Source: G965267335 sp965267335 | GTDB taxonomy: Bacteria > Bacteroidota > Bacteroidia > Cytophagales > JAAEPT01 | DNA length: 64,000 bases | Assembly: GCA_965267335.1 (NCBI GenBank) | Contig: OZ253953.1 | Location: 558,001-622,000 of the forward strand | Direction of reading: 5' to 3' | Part shown: positions 18,124 to 27,604 of the stretch, piece by piece | Layout of the letters: every line of letters starts with the position of its first letter | How positions within the stretch are numbered: position 1 is the first letter of the stretch | Position numbers and translations under genes: made by a program | Notes under the pieces: generated by a model | Seen by the model: the letters and a program-made list of their open reading frames with translations, nothing else | The model's database searches: none | What the model was told of the DNA's origin: nothing

Positions 18124-21100
18124 TTAATTTTCAATTTTTTGAAAGTATTCATTGACCTCTCTTTTGTAGTAAGGTGTTAGGCTAGGAGGTATGGTTTTTA
18201 ATAGTTCGATTTGTTTTTCCTTTGTCTTGATATACTTTTCGAAATTAGCCGGGGTTTTTCGTTCTTTTTCCTTGGCCTGTTGTGCTTCCCGCTTCTCTTC
18301 ATAATCTCGTTCCCTCAATGATTTTTCTGCTTCAAGAAGTCGTGTCAGTATTTCTTTTTGTCTTTCGATAGTTTCTGGAGTGATCTGCTTATTAACAAGA
18401 TCTTCCTCTGTCTCTTCCATCTTTTTCTGAAGCTCACCAAGTTTGCTTCCATCGTTCTGACCATTTTTCTTCATCTCGCTCTCCATTTTTTGAAGGGCTC
18501 TACGAATGGCTTCTTGCTGTGCAGCTAACTTGGCCAGTTCCTCGGAAAGCTGTCTCCCAGACTTATTTCCATTCTTTAGGTTTTGAATCATTTGGTTTAA
18601 CTGTTTTTGCATATCGCCCAGCTTTGGCTTACCACTCTGACCTGACTTTCCGTTGCCAGGTTTGTTGCACATCTGATCGCCTGCCTTTTGTTGACCCATC
18701 TGCTGTTGCATTTGTTGCATAACATCATCTAGCAAAAGGGCGAGATTATTCATTGAAGTCATTGCGGCTTGTTGTTGACCTGCAGCTTTCTTAGGGTTGC
18801 GTTGTTGAATAGAAGTCACGCTTCGGTCCATCTGCTTATTCATTTCTGTTACTTCTCGAGTGACAAACGATTGAATTTCGAAAACACGCTTGGCCAGAGA
18901 ATATAAGCTGTCTTCAATGATTTGGGCATCATCTTGAAGCTTGAGTTGTTGTTGTGACAACTCGATAAATCTTGGATCTGATTGATTAACTTCTTTGAAA
19001 TTATTCATCAATTCTTCCTGATCAAAGGACAGTGTTACGAGGTTTTCTAATATTTCCCGAAGAGCATTCAAATCTTCTTCCATTTGCTGGCTCTGCATAT
19101 CCTGCTGCATGGACTCCATCTTCTGTGCAAGTTTCTGCATCTCCTCAGCACTATTCTTTTGGTTTTCAGATGATTGACTCTTTTTTCCTTTGCTCAATGA
19201 CTCATTTGATTTGTTTAATTGTTCATCAACATTCTTTTGTTCTTGTTCGGTACTTTCCATGTCATTAGGGTTTTCCATGGACTCATTCAACTTCTCTAAC
19301 TCCTTTATGTCTTCCTTGACTTCATCAAATTTCTTTTGAATGTCTTCCTGCTTTTCTTTAATCTCTTCAAGGTCGCTACCTTTTTCTTCGGTTTCCTTGG
19401 ACAACTGTTCTTGCTCCTTGGCCAATTCTTTTAATTCCTCTACTGCTTGGTCAAGCTGTTGTTCGAATTTGAGTTGCTTAAACATTTCCAGTGCCCGCTC
19501 CAGTTCTTTCTCAGCAACTTCGTCCTGATCCTTCATTTTTTCAAGTAACTTCTGGATGTCTTCCTGTTTGACTTGTTCTTCCATAAGTTTTTGAAGCTCT
19601 TCGTAGAGCTTTTTGGTTTCTTCATCCATTAGTTCATCCATCAACTTCTGCAACATTTCGGCTTTCTGCTTCAACTCCTGATCCTCTTTATTGAAGCGCT
19701 CAGATTTTTTGGTTTGCTCTTTGAAGTTCTCTTGCATTTGCTCGATTTCTTTCGTGAGTTCTTTATGCTCTTTAAGCATATCCTCAATCAATTTCTTATC
19801 CTGCCAGTCTATATTCTTTTTGGACTTGATTCGTTCGTATAGTTTATCAATGTTTTTCTTAACCTCTTTTGCTTTTTCAAATGACTTATCTATCTGATTT
19901 TCAGATGTTTCCATTGATTTTTCAATAGATTCTTTAATTTGCTCATTATTAGGCATTTGGAACTTGAACATTCTGGATTGAGCGCTCTTAGGTCCATTGA
20001 AACCATCATTATCCCAGACTTTTACGTAATACTGGATTGTTTCCCCATTTGAGAGTGCTAAGGAATCCAGTTCCAATTGATGGAAGAAATTTTGATTGTT
20101 TTGATCCCTTTTGATGTATATGGGCTGAGATTTGAAGTTGGGAAACTTTGTTTTTCCGTCAGTGTCGATGAAGTTGTAGTAAAACCGGGCCTGAGTAAAA
20201 CCATAATCATCATTGAAACTACCTCCTAGAAGTAGATAACTGAACAAAACACTATCCTGGTATTGCTCTATTGAAATGGTGGGGTATTCATCCTTGATAA
20301 CGTTGAGTTGATAAAGAATTTTTTCTCTGTTCTTGCTATCAGGATTCGCCAGCATTACTTCATATTCAGAAGAATTTCTGATGGTCTTAACAAATTCAAA
20401 TGTTTCCTCTGATATTCTGGGAACATTGATCGGAGCATTACCAGAAAATTTAAACTTGACGGAATCTGTGTATTGTGAGGAAATGATCCAATGTAATTTG
20501 CTGCCCTCCGGAATGGTTAGATTGCCAGAATTTTTGAACTGCTCACTCTTGCGGTTAAGGTAGGCAGGATATTCAACCATTATATCAAAATTTGCTATTT
20601 CCGGTCTGTTTTTAAGTTGAACGGAATATTCTTTTGACGGGAAACCAGCAGCTTCCAGGTGAAAATCAAAGGAGTTCTTAATCGGCCCAAAGTCAAAACT
20701 GTAGTTTCGCGAATCAATTCGGTTTAATTCGCGCTTTCGTCCATCAACGATGACATAGACGGTTTCAGGAAGAGGGTCGCCATCCAATTCAATCCGGAGT
20801 TCAAAGTTTTCATTTCGAAAAGCCGAGAGGGCGTCATCCTGTATAACAAACTCAAAGGGAGCCTGCGGAGTTCTGTCTTCACTATAATTGAGCAAACGGT
20901 CTGTGCTTCCGCTGATCATATCATAGTTGGAAATAAGCAACACCATAATGATGGTGCCGGGAAAAATAATCCACTTTAAAAATCTACGGTTCTCTTTTAT
21001 ATTGATTGCATCAGCAAAAGAGAAGGTTGAAAGTTCACGGGTTCTTTGTTCGATTGTGGCAGCGAGCAGACCTGAATCATTTACACTTAACCTGCCTAAC

Positions 21101-21444
21101 TGAAGAGTGTTTAGCAACCGATCCTTGATTTCAGGGAAAAAGTTTCCGATTTGTGAAGAGGCCTCTTCATCGGATAAGTTGTTTCCCAATTTGTACAAAC
21201 GGACAATCGGAAGGATAACCCATATCCCCGCTGTTGTCATCAGCATTCCTATGAAACTATAGAACAAAGCGGTTCTTACCGCACTGCTGGATTGGGCAAA
21301 ATGTTCGAATATGACAAAACAGACGTATACGGTGCTCAGGAATGCGAGCGTAATAATTAGCCCTCTGATTGCCAGATTAAGGTAGTACTTTCTTTTGTAC
21401 GCCTGTAGCTTAGACTGCAATATGTCGATCTGATTCGTGGACAT
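18124..21444 (-). CDS. Large membrane-anchored coiled-coil protein (DUF4175-like)
   Basis: A 1106-residue protein. Three hydrophobic segments lie at about 24-46, 57-81 and 153-170. A beta-rich extracytoplasmic region follows (about 190-480), then about 500 residues of coiled coil very rich in Gln, Glu and Lys (EQEQLSKETEEKGSDLEE and similar), and a short conserved end (TIPPSLTPYYKREVNEYFQK). The arrangement matches the DUF4175 family found in Bacteroidota and Alphaproteobacteria, of unknown function. It is the first gene of the block leading to mnmG. The low-complexity region may vary in length between strains. Confidence 0.82.
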   Translation of the reverse strand: MSTNQIDILQSKLQAYKRKYYLNLAIRGLIITLAFLSTVYVCFVIFEHFAQSSSAVRTALFYSFIGMLMTTAGIWVILPIVRLYKLGNNLSDEEASSQIGNFFPEIKDRLLNTLQLGRLSVNDSGLLAATIEQRTRELSTFSFADAINIKENRRFLKWIIFPGTIIMVLLISNYDMISGSTDRLLNYSEDRTPQAPFEFVIQDDALSAFRNENFELRIELDGDPLPETVYVIVDGRKRELNRIDSRNYSFDFGPIKNSFDFHLEAAGFPSKEYSVQLKNRPEIANFDIMVEYPAYLNRKSEQFKNSGNLTIPEGSKLHWIISSQYTDSVKFKFSGNAPINVPRISEETFEFVKTIRNSSEYEVMLANPDSKNREKILYQLNVIKDEYPTISIEQYQDSVLFSYLLLGGSFNDDYGFTQARFYYNFIDTDGKTKFPNFKSQPIYIKRDQNNQNFFHQLELDSLALSNGETIQYYVKVWDNDGFNGPKSAQSRMFKFQMPNNEQIKESIEKSMETSENQIDKSFEKAKEVKKNIDKLYERIKSKKNIDWQDKKLIEDMLKEHKELTKEIEQMQENFKEQTKKSERFNKEDQELKQKAEMLQKLMDELMDEETKKLYEELQKLMEEQVKQEDIQKLLEKMKDQDEVAEKELERALEMFKQLKFEQQLDQAVEELKELAKEQEQLSKETEEKGSDLEEIKEKQEDIQKKFDEVKEDIKELEKLNESMENPNDMESTEQEQKNVDEQLNKSNESLSKGKKSQSSENQKNSAEEMQKLAQKMESMQQDMQSQQMEEDLNALREILENLVTLSFDQEELMNNFKEVNQSDPRFIELSQQQLKLQDDAQIIEDSLYSLAKRVFEIQSFVTREVTEMNKQMDRSVTSIQQRNPKKAAGQQQAAMTSMNNLALLLDDVMQQMQQQMGQQKAGDQMCNKPGNGKSGQSGKPKLGDMQKQLNQMIQNLKNGNKSGRQLSEELAKLAAQQEAIRRALQKMESEMKKNGQNDGSKLGELQKKMEETEEDLVNKQITPETIERQKEILTRLLEAEKSLRERDYEEKREAQQAKEKERKTPANFEKYIKTKEKQIELLKTIPPSLTPYYKREVNEYFQKIEN

Positions 21445-21469
21445 AGTAAAGTATAACGTACTAATTTAT

Positions 21470-21507
21470 AAAAAATTACCCTACCGAATGCAATATCCGG
21501 TAGGGTA
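21470..21507 (-). terminator. Intrinsic terminator after the peptide-binding lipoprotein gene
   Basis: TACCCTACCG (21477-21486) pairs perfectly with CGGTAGGGTA (21498-21507). On the minus strand the 10-bp stem is followed by AATTTTTTAT. It lies 28 bp after the stop of the 21535-23307 gene and separates it from the DUF4175-like gene. Confidence 0.8.
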
Positions 21508-21534
21508 GAATATATCTTGAACAATCTTTAAGCT

Positions 21535-23307
21535 CTATTCGTTCACCTCTTCACCGGCACCTTCCAAAACTTCTGCACAGTCGAAGTAGACTTTACTGAA
21601 ATCTCTGTACTGCATTGGGTTACTTGGGAAGTCTTTAACATTTGCTTGAAGCATTCTATACCCTTCATCATACCATAATGTAATAATTGGGCAATCATCC
21701 ATCAATACTTGTTCGGCTTGCATGAAAAGCTCATAAGCTTCTTTATCTGTGGCTGCTGCCATACCTGCTTCATACAATTTATCGAACTCTTCATTTTTAT
21801 AACGAATGACGTTCGGGTACGACATTGCTTTCGGATCATCCGGCACATTCTTTCCATAGAATAAATATAGAAATGCCTGTGGATGCGGATAGTCAGCAAA
21901 CCAACCCAATCTGAAGAATGGCAGCTGTCCGTTCACCATTTTTTCACCCAATTGAGCTCTTGGGATCGGCTCTATCTTAATGTCTACACCAAGTGCAACG
22001 TGAAGTTGGTTTTGAACTTCTTCAGCTACCTCCATATTTCGCTGACCATCAGGGTTTAGGAATAATTTAAGTGTTGGAAACTCCTGCTGTCCTTTTCCAT
22101 ATTTTGTCATTTGGAAATACTTCATAGCCGAATCAGGGTTTAGCGTATAACCGTTGATTTTGTCTGTGTTATATCCAGGGAATGTATTTGGCGTAACACC
22201 GTTGGTCCCCGGTCCGTCACCTGCGCCATCAAAAACAAATTCAAGGATTCGTGTTCTGTCAATGGCAAATGCAAATGCTTTTCTAAGGTTGATGTCATTG
22301 AACATTTCATCGGTATTAAGAAATGCTAACATATGCGTAGCCATTTCGGGCTCTCTCTGTAATTGGTATTCACCACCATCATTTTTTAATATGGCTATGA
22401 TATTATCTGATGGGATTTTGTAAATCATATCCAGCTTCTTTTGCTGGAAGTCATTCATCTCACTTCTCTTAGTGCTAATGAATTTAATTTCAAGAGCGTC
22501 AAGCAGCGGTAACTGGTTGCCATATTCATCTTCAGCCCAGTAGTTTTCATTTCTCTTTAGTATGATTTTGATTCCGTCAGCAATATCAGTTTCCGGATTT
22601 TTTACCATAAATGGTCCGGTACCAACTGGATTTACACGGACATCCAGTCCATATTTTTCTACAGACTCCTTTGCGAAGATTAGTCCATAAGGCCCCGCCA
22701 GGTGATGTTTGAATACAGAATTAGGTTTTTCAAGCACGAGCTGAATTTCATAATCATTGATTACCTTGATTCCTTCTACATCAAAATCAGGAGTTTTTGT
22801 TTTTGAAGCCTCGTAATAATCATTAGCACCTTTCAATACATCTTTGAAGATTGTAGAGAAACCAGCATTCATATTATTCTGATCTGCGGTGCAAAGCTGT
22901 GTGAAACACCACTTAATATCATGTGCAGTCAGTTCACGACCTTTACCTCCTTCGAAACAGGCGTTATCATGAAATTTGACACCCTTTCTGATTTTAAAAG
23001 TATAAACAGTCCTGCTGGAATCCATAGACCATTCCTCAGCAAGACCATTGGTAAGACTTAAATCTTCCTGATCTCTTTTGAGCAGTCCTTCAAAAATTTG
23101 AGTGGCTGTACGATAGGAGGAAGCATCAATGATCGCATGAGGATAAAGTGTTCTGATGAATTCGCTTTCATTCAGTCGGAATATTCCACCCCTGTATTTA
23201 CCTCCGGGGATTTGCTTACATTCTTTTGGTGGTTTGGGTTCCGGTCCTCCGCAACCCACAAGCATGCCGGCCAAAATTATTAGCGATAAGTATGTTAATC
23301 TTTTCAT
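21535..23307 (-). CDS. Oligopeptide/dipeptide ABC transporter substrate-binding lipoprotein
   Basis: A 590-residue SBP_bac_5 family lipoprotein. I chose ATG 23307 over the longer frame (23337) because GGAGGA lies 4-9 bases before it, one of the few strong Shine-Dalgarno sites in the window, and because the lipobox LVGC then falls at residues 16-19. Family features include FEGLLKRDQEDLSL, VRKGVKFHDN-like and VGTGPFMV motifs. It should bind peptides outside the inner membrane and deliver them to an Opp/Dpp permease, but no permease or ATPase genes are adjacent. The C-terminal EVLEGAGEEVNE tail is acidic. Confidence 0.92.
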   Translation of the reverse strand: MKRLTYLSLIILAGMLVGCGGPEPKPPKECKQIPGGKYRGGIFRLNESEFIRTLYPHAIIDASSYRTATQIFEGLLKRDQEDLSLTNGLAEEWSMDSSRTVYTFKIRKGVKFHDNACFEGGKGRELTAHDIKWCFTQLCTADQNNMNAGFSTIFKDVLKGANDYYEASKTKTPDFDVEGIKVINDYEIQLVLEKPNSVFKHHLAGPYGLIFAKESVEKYGLDVRVNPVGTGPFMVKNPETDIADGIKIILKRNENYWAEDEYGNQLPLLDALEIKFISTKRSEMNDFQQKKLDMIYKIPSDNIIAILKNDGGEYQLQREPEMATHMLAFLNTDEMFNDINLRKAFAFAIDRTRILEFVFDGAGDGPGTNGVTPNTFPGYNTDKINGYTLNPDSAMKYFQMTKYGKGQQEFPTLKLFLNPDGQRNMEVAEEVQNQLHVALGVDIKIEPIPRAQLGEKMVNGQLPFFRLGWFADYPHPQAFLYLFYGKNVPDDPKAMSYPNVIRYKNEEFDKLYEAGMAAATDKEAYELFMQAEQVLMDDCPIITLWYDEGYRMLQANVKDFPSNPMQYRDFSKVYFDCAEVLEGAGEEVNE

Positions 23308-23390
23308 GCGTCCTCCAGACAGTTTTAAGTTGTTCAAAATTTCAGCTGGCCACAGAACATTTTACTCTGCGACCTTAAATATAATTATTA

Positions 23391-24152
23391 TTATTCTATC
23401 TCCAACAGTATTGGGCAATGGTCTGAATGTTTGGCCTCACTTAAGATGGCCGCACGTTTCAGTCTTTGCTCCATGTTATTGGTAGCAGATAAATAATCAA
23501 TACGCCATCCGAGATTCTTTACCCTGGCATTGGCCCGGTAACTCCACCAGGTATAATTGTGCGGTTCAGGGTTAAAATAGCGGAAGGTGTCAATAAATCC
23601 ATTGTCAAAAAACTTAGTCATCCAGCTGCGTTCCTCAGGAAGGAATCCGGAACTGTTAGCATTTGATTTTGGATTGTGTATATCGATTTCTGTATGACAA
23701 ATGTTATAGTCACCACAGATGATCAGGTTAGGAAATTGTTTCTTTATTGTTTCACTGTACTCATAGAAATCATCGAGCCACCGGAATTTGAATATTTGCC
23801 TTTCATCACCACTTGCACCCGATGGCATATATACATTCATCACAGAGAAACTCGGATAATCTATTCGGATCACACGGCCTTCATCATCATAATCTTTAAT
23901 TCCACAGCCATATTCAACATGAGTCGGTTCTTCTTTGCTCAATATTGCGACACCGCTATAGCCTTTCTTTTTGGCAGGATACCAAAATGATTTGTATCCT
24001 AGTTCAGTAAAATCGAAAATGTTGATTTGATCGGGAGTAGCTTTTACTTCTTGCAGACATACAACATCAGCATTGGTCGACTTCAACCAATGCAAAAAGT
24101 CTTTTTTTATCGCGGCACGAATGCCATTGACATTGTATGAAATGATTTTCAT
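23391..24152 (-). CDS. xth: Exodeoxyribonuclease III (AP endonuclease)
   Basis: A 253-residue protein, usual length. The catalytic motifs of the ExoIII/APE family are present: SYNVNGIRAA (Asn7), CLQEVKA (Glu34 region), YMPSGASGDER, CGDYNICHTEIDI (Asp and Asn) and the terminal SDHCPILLEI (Asp-His). It cuts DNA 5' of abasic sites and degrades 3' ends in base excision repair. The downstream gap to the transporter gene is 83 bp. It is preceded by the 116-residue hypothetical gene (18 bp gap) and the pair may form an operon. Confidence 0.95.
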   Translation of the reverse strand: MKIISYNVNGIRAAIKKDFLHWLKSTNADVVCLQEVKATPDQINIFDFTELGYKSFWYPAKKKGYSGVAILSKEEPTHVEYGCGIKDYDDEGRVIRIDYPSFSVMNVYMPSGASGDERQIFKFRWLDDFYEYSETIKKQFPNLIICGDYNICHTEIDIHNPKSNANSSGFLPEERSWMTKFFDNGFIDTFRYFNPEPHNYTWWSYRANARVKNLGWRIDYLSATNNMEQRLKRAAILSEAKHSDHCPILLEIE

Positions 24153-24170
24153 TTGCTTGCTTTACTCTAC

Positions 24171-24521
24171 TTAAATCAGCTGCTCTTCATGGAAATAGTC
24201 AATGATCAGACTTTTCATGAGAACGACTTGCTCGCTTACATTGTGATAGGGTAACTTTTTTACCAGCTTCCAATGCGGCCAGCCATCTTCATCGAGTCCC
24301 TCCAGCCTGTAATAGCCTTGCTGACTCAATAACCTACATATTGCTATGTGTATCAAATCTTGTTTCTCTTCCTTGGAGAAAGATTTGACGCCATGCCCGA
24401 GCTCACGGACACCAATAAGGAATAAAACTGTATTTATCTCTTTGGGCCTTTTACCACTTACTTCAGTGACCTTGCTAATCACCTTGTTCCAATCTCCCTC
24501 TAGTTCCTTATTTATCTCCAT
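24171..24521 (-). CDS. Conserved hypothetical cytoplasmic protein
   Basis: A 116-residue protein; GTG 24524 and ATG 24521 are adjacent and I chose the ATG. It begins MEINKELEGDWNKVISKV and contains NTVLFLIGVRELGHGVKSFSK, followed by a Trp- and Tyr-containing stretch (EGLDEDGWPHWKL). No signal peptide or membrane segment is visible. I do not recognise a named domain, but the sequence is well structured and not low complexity. It precedes exonuclease III in the same direction. Confidence 0.75.
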   Translation of the reverse strand: MEINKELEGDWNKVISKVTEVSGKRPKEINTVLFLIGVRELGHGVKSFSKEEKQDLIHIAICRLLSQQGYYRLEGLDEDGWPHWKLVKKLPYHNVSEQVVLMKSLIIDYFHEEQLI

Positions 24522-24684
24522 CACAAGACCCTTTGATGAAGACTAAATCTAACCATAATTGCGTATAATTCACAGTTTTGGGTGTAATAGCATACGTAGG
24601 AAATCCCCCTATGGTTACAAATTTTTTTTCTACGGACCCACTAAGAAAATTAAATTATTGTAAATCAACCGGTTAGATTATTTT

Positions 24685-24727
24685 AGTATGCACGCATAAC
24701 TTTTTACATTTACTATGCGTACATACT
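24685..24727. promoter_or_regulatory. Duplicated operator and promoter upstream of marR-fadNAE
   Basis: AGTATGCACGCATA (24685-24698) and TATGCGTACATACT (24714-24727) are inverted copies with one mismatch. Each half is itself nearly palindromic (TATG-N4-CATA). A -7-like TACATTTA (24705-24712) lies between them, so a bound repressor would cover the promoter. The marR start codon is 3 bp after the second half. The MarR protein itself is the obvious candidate to bind. Confidence 0.6.
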
Positions 24728-24730
24728 AAT

Positions 24731-25189
24731 ATGAAAACAAGTAAAACGGTCTGTTTCAATCTCCGCTCTTCCTGGCATCAAATTTCCAGGATGTACAATA
24801 GTTATGCGACCGACCACGATATTACTGTTTCCAACGCCTATGTTCTGCTCAACCTCTCAAGAACAAAAGGCACCCCTTCTACACAAATTGCACCTTTATT
24901 GGGAATGGAACCCAGTAGTTTAACCAGAGTTCTCAAGAATCTTGAGGAGAAAAAATTGATTTTAAAGAAAGCAGACAAAAACGATTTGCGACAGGTAAAT
25001 GTTTTTCTTACAAAGAAGGGTGAGGAAAAGAAAGAGGTAGCCAGGAGGACAGTAAAAAAATTTAACGATATTGTTCGTAAGAATTTAAGTGAAGAGGAGA
25101 TAGAATCATTCCTCAAAACACTAAACAGAATTTCCTTAATCGCAGAGGAGAATTCGTTAACCGGCTTAAAATCTACGAACGGGCAATAA
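24731..25189 (+). CDS. MarR-family transcriptional regulator of the fad operon
   Basis: A 152-residue winged-helix protein. The recognition helix region is GTPSTQIAPLLGMEPSSLTRVLKNLEEKKLI (about 54-84), followed by a wing with KADKNDLRQVNVFLTKKG, and helices at both ends for dimerisation. It probably represses its own operon through the duplicated operator just upstream and may be released by acyl-CoA, as for other fatty-acid-degradation repressors; the ligand is an inference. It is 8 bp before the fadN-like gene. Confidence 0.9.
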   Translation: MKTSKTVCFNLRSSWHQISRMYNSYATDHDITVSNAYVLLNLSRTKGTPSTQIAPLLGMEPSSLTRVLKNLEEKKLILKKADKNDLRQVNVFLTKKGEEKKEVARRTVKKFNDIVRKNLSEEEIESFLKTLNRISLIAEENSLTGLKSTNGQ

Positions 25190-25197
25190 TAAAACTT

Positions 25198-27600
25198 ATG
25201 AAGAGAAGAATTAAAAAAGTAGCGGTACTTGGTTCAGGAGTGATGGGCTCACAGATTGCTTGTCACTTCGCTAACATTGGATGTGAAGTGCTTCTTCTGG
25301 ATATCGTACCGAAAGAGGTCAACGACCTTGAAAAGAAAAAAGGCTTAACCACAGAGGACAAAGCTGTTAGAAATAGGATTGTAAATGATGCACTCCAGTT
25401 TGCGTTAAAAATGAGTCCTTCGCCTATTTATCATAAGAGCTTTGCCAATCGAATTACAACAGGAAATTTCGATGATGATATGTCCAGGATTAAGGACTAT
25501 GATTGGATCATTGAAGTGGTGGTTGAAAATCTGGATATTAAGAAGATCGTTTTTGAGAACGTTGAAAAACACAGAACCCCTGGAACATTAATTAGTTCCA
25601 ACACTTCCGGAATCCCGATGGCTTTAATGACTGAGGGAAGAAGTGATGACTTCAAAAAACATTTCTGTGGTACGCACTTCTTCAACCCACCAAGATATCT
25701 GAAGCTGCTGGAAATTATTCCAGGTCCCGATACTGACCCTGAGATCATCGATTTCCATATGAAATACGGTGATAGGTTTCTTGGCAAAACAACCGTACTC
25801 TGCAAGGACACCCCGGCATTTATCGCAAACCGGGTTGGGATTTTCTCAATTATGAGCGCACTAAAAATTATTGATGAGCTTGAGCTAACTGTTGATGAAG
25901 TAGACAAATTAACCGGACCTGTCATTGGCCGACCGAAGTCTGCAACTTTCAGAACAATGGATGTAGTGGGCAATGATACCCTCATTAAGGTAGCCAATAA
26001 CCTACACCAGGCTTTAGTCAAAGATGAGAAAAGAGAGATTTTCGAATTAAACGACCTTCTTAAAACGATTGAGAAAAACGGTTGGCTCGGACAAAAATCC
26101 GGTCAGGGCTTTTACAAGAAGGTCAAAGGAGAATCCGGCAAGTCTGAAATACTATCGCTCAACCTTAAAACATTAGAATACGAACCGAAGCAGAAAGTAA
26201 AATTCGCTACGCTCGAGCAGACAAAACCTATTGAAGATTTGAAATCCAGATTCAAGGTATTGCTCGCAGGGAAAGATAAAGCCGGTGAATTTTACAGAAA
26301 GTCATTCTTTTCGATATTCCAGTACGTGACTAATAGAATCCCGGAGATATCTGATGAACTTTTCAAAATTGATGATGCGATGAGAGCCGGATTCGGTTGG
26401 GAGCTGGGTCCATTTGAAACCTGGGATTGTCTTGGCCTTGAAGAATCGGTTGCCCAAATGAAAGAACTGGGCTTTGAACCAGCCAAATGGGTGCAGGATG
26501 TATTGGCTACTGAGCACAAATCATTCTACATTATTGAAGACGGGATCAGAAAATATTTTGATATAGCCTCAAAGTCTTATGTTCCCGTACCTGGACTTGA
26601 GGAATTCATACTTCTGGACACGCTTCGCGAAAGTAAAGTCGTGTGGCAGAATTCCGGAGGAACAGTTTTCGACATTGGAGATGGAATACTTAACCTGGAG
26701 TTCCACTCAAAAATGAATACACTTGGTAGCGATGTTATTCAGGCCATCAACAAAGCCATATCCATTGCGGAAAAAGATTATCGCGGATTGGTCATTGCCA
26801 ATGAAGGAGCCAACTTTTCCGTTGGTGCTAACCTGGGATTGTTATTAATGTATGCCATCGAGCAGGATTATGACGAAATCGATTTAATGATTCGCACATT
26901 CCAGAATACAATGATGCGAGCCCGATATTCTTCGATTCCGGTGATTGTTGCTCCTCACGCCATGGCACTGGGCGGTGGTTGCGAGCTGACACTTCATGCT
27001 GATCGGGTACAAGCTGCTTCTGAGTTGTACATCGGCTTGGTAGAATTCGGAGTTGGTCTAATACCTGCAGGTGGAGGAACCAAAGAATTAACGCTACGCT
27101 CGTCATTGGCATTGGAAGATGGAGATATTGAAGTGAACTCCTTTAAAAATGCCTTCTTAAATATTGGAATGGCGAAAGTCTCAACTTCGGCATATGAAGC
27201 ATTTGATCTGAACATACTCAGAAAAGGGGATGGTATCTCAATGAATAAATCCAGACAAATTGCTGATGCAAAATTGCAGGCAATCGAGCTTGCGGAAGCC
27301 GGATATACTCAGCCACCCATGCGAAAGGATATTAAAGTACTCGGAAAGCAAATTCTAGGAATGTTCTATGCCGGAGCAAATTCCATGCAGGCCGGAAATT
27401 ATATTTCGGAACACGATACCTTGATTTCAAAAAAGCTGGCCTGGGTAATGGCAGGTGGAGATCTCTCTGCTCCGACTCAGGTTTCAGAACAATACCTATT
27501 GGACCTGGAAAGAGAAGCTTTCCTCTCACTTTGCGGAGAAAAGAAAACATTAGAGAGAATCCAGCACATGTTAAATACCGGTAAACCTTTAAGAAACTAG
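25198..27600 (+). CDS. fadN: 3-hydroxyacyl-CoA dehydrogenase / enoyl-CoA hydratase, FadN type
   Basis: An 800-residue bifunctional enzyme. The dehydrogenase comes first, with the NAD motif VAVLGSGVMGSQIACHFAN at residues 8-26 and HFFNPPRYLKLLEIIPG after it. A hydratase/isomerase domain is at the C-terminal half, with EGANFSVGANLGLL and HAMALGGGCELTLHADR. This order is the reverse of FadB/FadJ and matches Bacillus FadN (about 790 residues). It performs the second and third steps of beta-oxidation. It is followed by thiolase (4-bp gap) and acyl-CoA dehydrogenase genes, the same order as fadNAE. Confidence 0.93.
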   Translation: MKRRIKKVAVLGSGVMGSQIACHFANIGCEVLLLDIVPKEVNDLEKKKGLTTEDKAVRNRIVNDALQFALKMSPSPIYHKSFANRITTGNFDDDMSRIKDYDWIIEVVVENLDIKKIVFENVEKHRTPGTLISSNTSGIPMALMTEGRSDDFKKHFCGTHFFNPPRYLKLLEIIPGPDTDPEIIDFHMKYGDRFLGKTTVLCKDTPAFIANRVGIFSIMSALKIIDELELTVDEVDKLTGPVIGRPKSATFRTMDVVGNDTLIKVANNLHQALVKDEKREIFELNDLLKTIEKNGWLGQKSGQGFYKKVKGESGKSEILSLNLKTLEYEPKQKVKFATLEQTKPIEDLKSRFKVLLAGKDKAGEFYRKSFFSIFQYVTNRIPEISDELFKIDDAMRAGFGWELGPFETWDCLGLEESVAQMKELGFEPAKWVQDVLATEHKSFYIIEDGIRKYFDIASKSYVPVPGLEEFILLDTLRESKVVWQNSGGTVFDIGDGILNLEFHSKMNTLGSDVIQAINKAISIAEKDYRGLVIANEGANFSVGANLGLLLMYAIEQDYDEIDLMIRTFQNTMMRARYSSIPVIVAPHAMALGGGCELTLHADRVQAASELYIGLVEFGVGLIPAGGGTKELTLRSSLALEDGDIEVNSFKNAFLNIGMAKVSTSAYEAFDLNILRKGDGISMNKSRQIADAKLQAIELAEAGYTQPPMRKDIKVLGKQILGMFYAGANSMQAGNYISEHDTLISKKLAWVMAGGDLSAPTQVSEQYLLDLEREAFLSLCGEKKTLERIQHMLNTGKPLRN

Positions 27601-27604
27601 AATT

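Noticed and set aside
19340..19897. Plus-strand Ser-rich ORFs opposite the DUF4175-like gene
   Set aside because: They are antisense images of the Glu/Lys/Gln-rich coiled coil; composition and lack of homology show no real genes.
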